This document shows, in pieces, positions 7,102 through 12,700 of a stretch of DNA of 12,700 nt. This stretch comes from Larix sibirica (taxonomy: Eukaryota; Streptophyta; Pinopsida; Pinales; Pinaceae): positions 1-12,700 of the forward strand of contig NWUY0303921946.1 of the NCBI GenBank assembly GCA_004151065.3. Direction: 5' to 3'. How positions within the stretch are numbered: the first letter of the stretch is position 1; each line of letters begins with the position of its first letter. A model generated the notes under the pieces. That model was not told the DNA's origin. It worked only from the letters and a program-made list of their open reading frames with translations, and ran no database searches. The position numbers and the translations under genes are program-made.

Positions 7102-7118
7102 TGGAATAGTCCTCACTT
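7102..7118 (+). repeat. Right target-site duplication of SINE-2
   Basis: Identical over 17 bases to 6885-6901. After it the interrupted gypsy-related sequence resumes. Confidence 0.95.
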
Positions 7119-7320
7119 ATCCTCTTAAACTATATCATTTCCTACTTATATTTCCTTGAATCTGATAGCATGACTAATGTAGCTGAGAATCGCTCTAGTT
7201 AGTTCTTGATTTAGAGAGAAAATTGGGGATAAATTGTTGCATGTATTTGGGGACATTGATCTTATTCTAGAAGAGGTATTAAAGTTGTATTTAACCAAGA
7301 ATGAAATATTGAAGTGTTAA

Positions 7321-7950
7321 ATATGAATGATACTTGGAACTTAATTAAGATGCCTTTGTTGTCTCTACAACTAATTTCCATCTTGTTGTTTTTTCCTCTT
7401 TCTATAAATTTAAGATAAAGATCATTTTTAGGTAGATTGTTCCAAATAAGGTGACTCGTTGGTTGGTATTTGAGGATGATGCCCAAATCCTTAGATTTCC
7501 AACAAGCTCAAGGGATTTTTCTTCTCAACTAGAAAATTACGAGAAGAATAATGGCTTTGTCTCAATCTAAATGCCATAGGAGACTAGAATGTAGTACAAT
7601 TAAAGATAAACAAGATTCCCATAGGCTTAGTATAACTAGAGAGAATACATGATAGGTTGGACAAAACAAAGGGTCCTCATAAATCCCCTATTCAATATCA
7701 AGTTCGGGAAGTCAAGATTGGCTACAAGGAGAGTCTGATAATAAATAGAATTAAGAGAGCATGCACCCATGAAGAACAAAACAAAATTCAAAATCTTATA
7801 TGCGAATTTAAAGATGTATTTTCCTTAAATTACAATGAACTGAAGAATTCTAAATTTTTTTCACTAAGCATCGTATTTCTTTCAAAGCATAGGAAAATCC
7901 ATTCAAGAAAAATAAAAGACCCATTAATCCTTAAAAAGGTATGAACATTG
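7321..7950 (+). pseudogene. Gypsy Pol linker between RNase H-like domain and RT
   Basis: The first about 120 bases are eroded. From 7439 one frame reads PNKVTRWLVFEDDAQILRF up to a stop near 7568, which resembles the spacer segment following the upstream RNase H in some plant gypsy polyproteins. After another frame change, IPIGLV and LERIHDRLDK (about 7614-7660) and then EVKIGYKE and IQNLICEFKDVFSLNY (to about 7840) match the segment just before RT, where EFKDVFAW-like motifs are typical. The order and spacing support one continuous ancient polyprotein. No catalytic residue is expected here. Confidence 0.6.
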
Positions 7951-8600
7951 AGAAGAAATTGACTAACTTGTTTTATGGTGGAATTTTTGCAGATATAAGA
8001 TATTCAACACGGGTCATTAATTTGGATCCAATCAAGAACAAGAATGGTGAAAGCAGACTTTGTATTGATTTTTGAAACTTGAACCATATTTCTTTAAAGG
8101 ATAACTCCCCTCTTCCCAATATGGATCATATGTTGCAAAAAATTACAAACTCTCAAATGCTCTATGTGTTGAACAAATTCTTTAAAAAGTGTTGGTTGCT
8201 AAGGAAGACAAGTAAAAGACAACCTTCACTACTGGGAGAACTTATTCCTATGTTTGGATTCCCTTTGGATGGATTAACATAGATGAACATTCCAATGAGC
8301 CATGGATTATTCATTTGATGATATTATGAATGAGATCATCATTGTTTACGTCTAAGATGATATGACAATATTTTCAACAAAAGGATCATGTTATTTGTCT
8401 TAGGAAATATTTTGAAAGGTGTTGAGAATTTGACATGTCTTTGAATTCTAACAAGTCAATATTTGGGTCATTTAGGGGAATTTTTTGGGCACATTGATTT
8501 GAAGTATGTAGTGAAGATAGATCCAACCAGAGTTGAGGCTATTCGACAGGCTAGATTACCCCTAAACAAGAAGGCTCTCAAGTCCTTTTTGTAGCAACTT
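7951..8600 (+). pseudogene. Gypsy reverse transcriptase relic
   Basis: Recognisable RT blocks in order: LYGGIFADIRYSTRVINLDPIKNKNG with RLCIDF then a stop at 8073 (TGA, probably from an Arg CGA) and NLNHISLKDNSPLPNMDHML (to about 8130); a damaged stretch where the SGYNQ block and the FG-L-NA-ATFQR block are lost or scrambled (8180-8320); the catalytic motif VYV, stop, DDMTIFS with the paired Asp at 8356-8361; and IDPTRVEAI at about 8517-8545 with NKKALKSFL, a stop, then QLNFLRRLVPNL. Several frames are used and stops are frequent, so the domain has been nonfunctional for a long time. It belongs to the Ty3/gypsy RT type rather than copia. Confidence 0.8.
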
Positions 8601-9190
8601 AACTTCTTAAGAAGGTTGGTGCCAAATTTGCTAGAAATCACAAATCCCATCATAACCATTCTAATAATGAACAATAGATCTAATGGACCAACAAAATAAT
8701 TCAAGATTTCAAAGAAATTAAGAAAGCTATATTATCTACCTGTCTGGGTGAGTCTTGAGTAGTCCAAGGAATTCCATATATTCTCATTTACATATGAGCA
8801 TACACTTGCCAATGTCCTTCTTTAGAATTATCGAGATGGTTTTGAATAATTGGTAGCATTCATGAGCAAAGAATCGTTGAGTTGAAGTATTCATGTATTG
8901 AAACAAACTTAAAATTTGGTTAAATCCCTCAAGCACTTTAAAGAATACATTTGGAGTTCGAATATATGGCCCTATGTGTTGCATCCGATGATAAGGACAT
9001 TTTACCTCAACAAGGATGTGAAGGGAATTAAGGAAGGTGGATAACAAAGATACACGAGTATTATTTGGCATTGAAGCCTACTACGTTGGGTGGAGGATGG
9101 GGTTTAACAAAATTGATGTTTGAAAACAATATATATAGATCATTCAAGGAAAGGATGAAACTTTGGCCAAAATTTAGTGCCATGGATTTT
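8601..9190 (+). pseudogene. Gypsy RNase H relic after RT, without the first catalytic Asp
   Basis: The stretch continues from QLNFLRRLVPNL through KEFHIFSFTYEHTLANVLL (8764-8822), DGFE and VAFMSKESL (to about 8880), and LVKSLKHFKEY (about 8920-8950), then WPYVLHPM and TSIIWH. These are the blocks of the standard gypsy RNase H (TDAS...AVL, QP-AF-S, AL-K-FR-Y). The block that usually carries the first catalytic Asp (TDAS) reads FTYEH here, with no Asp. This may be decay or an ancestral loss in a lineage that uses the upstream RNase H-like domain. Similarity fades near 9190 with no integrase following. Confidence 0.65.
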
Positions 9191-9374
9191 TGTTCTGTAA
9201 AAACTACAACATCTTGATTGATCTAAAAACATCATATTCTATTTAAATAATCTTTCTTTTCTTAACCATTTAAACAGAGATCAAGAAAAAACATTAAAAT
9301 TAAATTTAAATAAATTGATAAAAGTTAGAAAAAAATCTAATAAGCACACACTATTTTGAACAATTAATTTATAT
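9191..9374. other. AT-rich noncoding spacer
   Basis: No gene or motif is visible. It ends at the direct repeat that flanks LINE-B. Confidence 0.6.
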
Positions 9375-9392
9375 AATAACAACACCAACAAC
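9366..9392 (+). repeat. Short tandem-type repeat, copy 1
   Basis: Matches 9429-9455 at 24 of 27 positions, 63 bases apart. It overlaps the left copy of the LINE-B flanking repeat. Confidence 0.8.
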
Positions 9393-9424
9393 AATACCAT
9401 AAAATGACATAACTAAAAAATACA
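9375..9424 (+). repeat. Left flanking direct repeat of LINE-B (probable target-site duplication)
   Basis: Thirty-nine bases (9375-9413) are identical to 11984-12022. After one extra T at 9414, ten more bases (9415-9424) match 12023-12032. The repeat is rich in AAC/ACC triplets. As a LINE target-site duplication, about 49 bp is long. Confidence 0.9.
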
Positions 9425-9428
9425 CTTC

Positions 9429-9455
9429 GATTTATATGATAACAATACCAACAAC
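9429..9455 (+). repeat. Short tandem-type repeat, copy 2, at the LINE-B 5' junction
   Basis: Diverged second copy of 9366-9392 (mismatches at three positions). It lies between the left flanking repeat and the first recognisable LINE codons, so it may be filler copied from the target during insertion. Confidence 0.75.
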
Positions 9456-9460
9456 TTTAT

Positions 9461-11620
9461 ATTAATTAATGGATCTGCAACTGCTTTTTTTAGGCCTAGC
9501 AGGGGTTTAAGGCAAGGATGCCCTTTAGCTCCCTTGCTATTTCTTATTATTGCAGAAGGTTTCAGGAGAGCAATGTTGGAGGCAAAACAATCTGGTGCTT
9601 TCAAAGGAATCAGTTTTGGGGGAAATATGAGGTTAACTCATCTACTGTTTGTAGATGATATACCAATACTTACTAATGGCTCAAGAAGGGATATGATGGA
9701 ATTACATGACATTCTGTGTCTTTTATGCTTTGCTTCGGGAATGAAGGTAAACAATGGAAAATCTTATCTTTCAGTTAATGGAATTCAGGATCAGGAAGTG
9801 GATTTCATAAAATCATTGTTTCCATATGATGTCATTTGTTTTGATGCTGGTTTAAAATATATGGGCTATATGTTAAAGACAAATTCTTATCAATCAAAGG
9901 ATTGGGACTAGTTAATTTCAAAATGTGAACTTAGAATTTCAAATTGGAGCCATAGATGGCTCTCAAAAGGAGGCAGAATGGTGCTAGTTAAAGCAGTACT
10001 GGAAGCGATTTCGGTCTTCTGGATGAGTACTTGGATACTGAATGGAGTTCTTGAAAAAATAAGAAAGCTATGCTATAGGTTTTTGTGGTCAGGGAGATTG
10101 GAGCAGCAGGGAATGGTATGGATTAACTGGAAAGATATAGCACTACCAAAATGTTTGGGAGGATGGGGTTTTAAAATTCCAAGTTTGTTTGCAAAAGATC
10201 TGGCAACAAAAAATATTTGGCGCTTAATTACTGGTACATGCTACTATGTAAAATTTGTTTAGCAAAAATACATTTTTTCTCTTACTATTGTGGAATGGAT
10301 CAGGAGTAGGAATAAATCTTTACAAAATATTTCTATCAGCTGGAAGACAATTGTCCTTGCTTTTGATCTGATTGGTCCATGTTTAATGTGGAAGGTGGGA
10401 AATGGTACAAAGGTCTGCCTAGGTGAAGACCCTTGGGTGGGAAGTGAGAATGGACATATTTTATCGGCTCAAATGCTTCACATAGTAAGGTAAAAGGTTT
10501 TTTTTTTACTTTAAATCAGATCGTGGATCATAGTGCTTCTATTATTATGGGACAAGGTTGGATATGAGCTGAGCTCTTTGGTTTTCAAGGGGAAGATATC
10601 ATAATCTGGAAAGGATTTCTTTCAAATCTATCTTCTAGCAATGTTAGATTATAGAACCAACATGATTCATTGGTATGGCGTTTTTCTACTACAGGGGTTT
10701 ACAGTCCAAAGACATGATACAATTTCTTGATACATGATGAAGATCTATAGGAGATTGTTTGGAGGTTAAAGTGTCCTAAAAAAGAAAAATTGTTCATGTG
10801 GTTCTTACTAAAGAACAAAGCACTGACATGGGGCATACTACAAAGGAAAAATCGACATGGACTAGGAAGATGTTATTTATGTAAGGAGGCGGAAGAGCCA
10901 AACTATCATCTTGCAGTCACTTGTTCCTATACACTAGCCGTTTGGAAAGAGATTAAGCAGAGACTAACAACTGATATTCACTGGCACGGGGATACAATTG
11001 AGGACTACTTAAAAGTATGGTGCACTAATAATGTTTATGAATATCTCAGAGTTCTTTCCCTTATCACGGCTTGGGGAATTTGGATAGCGAGAAATGCCTC
11101 TTGTTTTGAGGATAAACATATACCTTTTTTCTGATGTGCGATGCAAAGTTTGAGTATTCTTAGTAATTTTCCTCAAGATAAAAAGAAGTTAAAAATTAGG
11201 CAGGTTGAGATGGAAGAAATAGATCATAAGAGGCCATGGGATTATTTTGATGGCTTAGCACAGGGGGAACCTCAGGTCTGTGGAGCAGGGGGGCTGATTT
11301 TCATAACATAACAAAATTGTTTAAAATTTAAAGTTGGATTGGGTTCAAGTTCAAATAATTTTGTAGAACTAAGTACCTTAAGATTAATACTTTGCTTGGC
11401 AGTGGAAAAAGAGATTGGAGATATTCAAAATTTTGGAGATTCACAAGTTGTTGTAAAATGGATTCAAGGTAAGAACAAAATACATAATCTGTTGTTGGGT
11501 ACCCTTTTGGAGGAGACTCAAAGACTAAATTATTTGATTGGACAAGTTACTTGTGAACATATCTACATGGAGTGAAACAAATTGGCTGTTGAGATGGAAA
11601 AAGAAGGAACTTCAATGTAG
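9461..11620 (+). pseudogene. LINE-B ORF2 C-terminal half: RT, zf-RVT and RNase H, broken
   Basis: One frame covers about 9463-10493 and a second covers about 10500-11620; the change falls at a T10 run (10498-10507). In-frame stops are at 9909, 10260, 10565, 10652, 10715, 10748, 11132, 11309, 11573 and 11618. The RT part shows motif B SRGLRQGCPLAPLLF, motif C FVDD with Asp codons at 9654-9659, and the thumb block WLSKGGRMVLVKAVLEAI. A zf-RVT motif RCYLC...HLAVTC lies at 10869-10922. The RNase H has YFDG (Asp 11249-11251), NNFVEL (Glu 11366-11368) and FGDSQVV (Asp 11438-11440). The final NKLAVEM has Val where the fourth catalytic Asp is expected. Endonuclease and N-terminal RT are absent. Confidence 0.9.
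10498..10507 (+). repeat. T10 homopolymer at the LINE-B frame change
   Basis: Ten T residues separate the HIVR end of one frame from the TLNQIVDH start of the next, pointing to slippage as the cause of the shift. Confidence 0.8.
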
Positions 11621-11985
11621 GCTGGAGTTTGGCATATTACAAAAATACGGAATGAGATAACTAATGAATATTACTATCCGGTTTTGTGATATTCCAGTAA
11701 ATATTGAAAACTGTTTTTGTTGTTGTTTATAATCTTTGTCTTGTAGACTGATCTATGAGAAGAATGAAATTATGGAAATATAGATAATTTTTGACAACAA
11801 ACTTTGTTTGAAAAGATTTCTAAGATTTATATTGGACAAAATATTCCATGTAATTTTTTTACTATAAAAGTTTTAAATCTGTTTCAATATATGAAAATAG
11901 AATCAACATGCTTTTGAAAAAGCATATAAAGAATATAACCATTGTTTTTATAATACAAGTTATAATTTGTTCTTTGAAAAAAAAA
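11621..11985 (+). other. LINE-B 3' region and A9 tail
   Basis: About 355 bases without a supported ORF follow the RNase H end and finish in an A run (11977-11985) that abuts the right flanking repeat. Nothing else is recognisable in it. Confidence 0.65.
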
Positions 11986-12032
11986 TAACAACACCAACAA
12001 CAATACCATAAAATGACATAACAAAAAATACA
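11984..12032 (+). repeat. Right flanking direct repeat of LINE-B (probable target-site duplication)
   Basis: Identical to 9375-9413 over 39 bases, then to 9415-9424 over ten more after skipping one T. It starts within the last A's of the LINE-B tail, as expected for a 3' target-site copy. Confidence 0.9.
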
Positions 12033-12233
12033 AATAATATTGGATAATAAACATACATAACAAGGTTGTTTTAAATAGCCCACTCTTAGACCATCAAATT
12101 GTTATAATAGAGACTTTCCACCCTACACGTTTCCCATTATCCCAATGGCAATTCATTCCATTTCTCTTAATACTGATCCTCACTTGTATTAAACACTTCA
12201 CCTTTTACTAAGTAGCAAGCCACAACCCCGTGA

Positions 12234-12275
12234 AATGACATGGATGAATTAAAAAAAATATTAATGACATGGATG
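12234..12275 (+). repeat. 13-bp direct repeat flanking an A-rich core
   Basis: AATGACATGGATG occurs at 12234-12246 and 12263-12275, separated by a 16-base A-rich spacer. It may be local slippage or a tiny insertion scar. Confidence 0.7.
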
Positions 12276-12423
12276 TCTGAAAATCAAAGATTAGTCACAA
12301 GCATTTAAAGTAAGGCAAATGAATGTCAAAATCAGATCATTATCATAGCTATATGTATGTATCCTTCAAGATGGTTTAAGAAAGCAAAGAATTTTTTTTT
12401 TCATTCACTAATTTTGTCTTTTC

Positions 12424-12554
12424 ATGTTATAAGGGGAGGAAAGTGAGCTGTTTTGTTATTAATTTTGTCTCGTCTTCTAATAAAGTTGGGATTTAATTTT
12501 GTGCTGTAATGTTATAAGGGGGTGAAGGAAAGTGAATTATATTGTTATTTATTT
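12424..12554 (+). repeat. Two diverged copies of an 85-bp-period repeat
   Basis: ATGTTATAAGGGG with GGAAAGTGA and TTGTTATT downstream occurs from 12424 and again from 12509, with small indels. The copies look like an old tandem duplication of local AT-rich DNA. Confidence 0.6.
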
Positions 12555-12700
12555 TATATTGTATTTTATTAATATTTAGATTTAATAGTAAATATAAATT
12601 ATAGAGTAAATATTTATTATTATTGTTTAGTATTATGAGTAATATATAAATTATAGATTTTTAATCAATATAGATTTATTTTAAATTTGGATTTATCAAG

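Larger units (their letters stand above)
6840..7320 (+). pseudogene. RNase H-like domain relic between protease and RT (split by SINE-2)
   Basis: Removing SINE-2 and one target-site copy leaves an RNase H-like series: WTLHFDEA with the first acidic residue at 6855-6857, GIVWNSP up to the insertion, then LESDSMTNVAE with the NxAE glutamate at 7185-7187, and LLHVFGDIDLI with the Asp at 7252-7254 followed by TKNEILK. These are the spaced FDG, NNxAE and GDS blocks of archaeal/plant-type RNase H. Three frames are needed, so indels have accumulated. Canonical Ty3 Pol runs protease-RT-RNase H, and Tat-type dual-RNase H elements are usually described with the extra domain after RT-RNase H. Here it precedes RT. 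Confidence 0.6.
5766..9190 (+). mobile_element. Ty3/gypsy retrotransposon relic, no LTRs or integrase seen
   Basis: Scattered but ordered polyprotein fragments on the + strand match a plant Ty3/gypsy element: gag/protease junction (6063-6450), protease (to 6830), RNase H-like domain (6840-7260), linker (7439-7950), RT (7960-8600) and a second RNase H (8740-9190). Many stops and frame changes show long decay. SINE-2 interrupts it at 6902-7101. No LTR pair, primer-binding site, polypurine tract or integrase HHCC or DDE motif is visible, so the relic is truncated at least at the 3' side. The left limit is uncertain and rests on the in-frame repeat at 5766-5858. Confidence 0.8.
9425..11985 (+). 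mobile_element. LINE-B: 5'-truncated L1-clade LINE
   Basis: The coding part begins inside the RT just before motif B (INGSATAFFRPSRGLRQG, from about 9463) and runs through the thumb, zf-RVT motif and RNase H to a 3' region and an A9 run (11977-11985). The exact 5' junction is uncertain within 9425-9460. Truncation at the 5' end, a 3' A run and flanking direct repeats fit incomplete target-primed reverse transcription. Its RT sequence differs clearly from LINE-A (LAPLLFLIIAEGF against LSPLLFAIKALVL), so it is a separate lineage. At least ten in-frame stops and one frame change indicate greater age. Confidence 0.88.
12033..12700. other. AT-rich noncoding DNA
   Basis: No gene, RNA gene or transposon protein is visible. 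It holds a 13-base direct repeat around an A-rich core (12234-12275) and a diverged repeat of 85-base period (12424-12554), and becomes very AT-rich after about 12540. Confidence 0.6.

Noticed and set aside
7262-7486. Minus-strand open frame of 74 codons
   Set aside because: It is antisense to the gypsy linker relic and has no recognisable domain; AT-rich DNA readily gives such frames.
8468-9071. Two minus-strand open frames
   Set aside because: They lie opposite recognisable gypsy RT and RNase H blocks on the + strand.
9375-12032. Reading the 49-bp flanking repeats as LTRs of an LTR retrotransposon
   Set aside because: The interior encodes non-LTR RT, zf-RVT and RNase H and ends in poly(A). 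The repeats are far too short for LTRs and lack TG...CA ends, a primer-binding site and a polypurine tract.
11862-12083. Minus-strand open frame rich in Cys, Ile and Phe
   Set aside because: It crosses the LINE-B tail and the flanking direct repeat, so it cannot be a conserved gene; the hydrophobic look comes from T-rich codons.

Overview
This window looks like repeat-dominated nuclear DNA of a land plant with a large genome. A gymnosperm (conifer) would fit, but that is an inference from the style of the retrotransposon proteins and was not tested. I see no intact host gene, no bacterial-type operon, no RNA gene and no CRISPR array. Nearly everything recognisable is a retrotransposon or a retrotransposon relic, separated by AT-rich DNA.

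Layout. (1) 1-5116, + strand: a nearly complete L1-clade LINE (LINE-A), missing only its 5' part. It has the C-terminal end of ORF1 (2-370), an ORF2 (370-4625) with AP endonuclease, reverse transcriptase, a zf-RVT cysteine/histidine motif and a C-terminal RNase H, then a 3' region holding a 53-codon ORF with a membrane-like segment, and an A11 tail. ORF2 is broken by one frameshift and nine in-frame stops, most of them explained by C-to-T or G-to-A changes. (2) 5225-5401, +: a tRNA-derived SINE (SINE-1). (3) About 5766-9190, +: a badly decayed Ty3/gypsy polyprotein. Its order is proline-rich repeat, gag/protease, an RNase H-like domain, reverse transcriptase, then a second RNase H. No integrase and no LTRs are visible. 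(4) 6902-7101, -: a second SINE (SINE-2) of apparently the same family, inserted in the gypsy relic with a perfect 17-bp target-site duplication. (5) About 9425-11985, +: a 5'-truncated, older LINE (LINE-B) of a different lineage, flanked by a direct repeat of about 49 bp that looks like an unusually long target-site duplication. (6) 12033-12700: AT-rich noncoding DNA with a diverged 85-bp-period repeat.

How the parts relate. The two LINEs carry their own endonuclease and/or RT. The SINEs have internal pol III-type A and B boxes and A-rich tails, and would have depended on LINE machinery in trans. The gypsy relic is the older substrate into which SINE-2 inserted. LINE-A, with a single frameshift in 4.2 kb, is probably the youngest large element; LINE-B and the gypsy relic have many lesions. 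I do not see a convincing new biological system. The best leads are the apparently new SINE family, the RNase H-like domain lying before RT in the gypsy relic, the stop/start overlap and small membrane ORF in LINE-A, the methylation-type pattern of its stops, and the long duplication around LINE-B.
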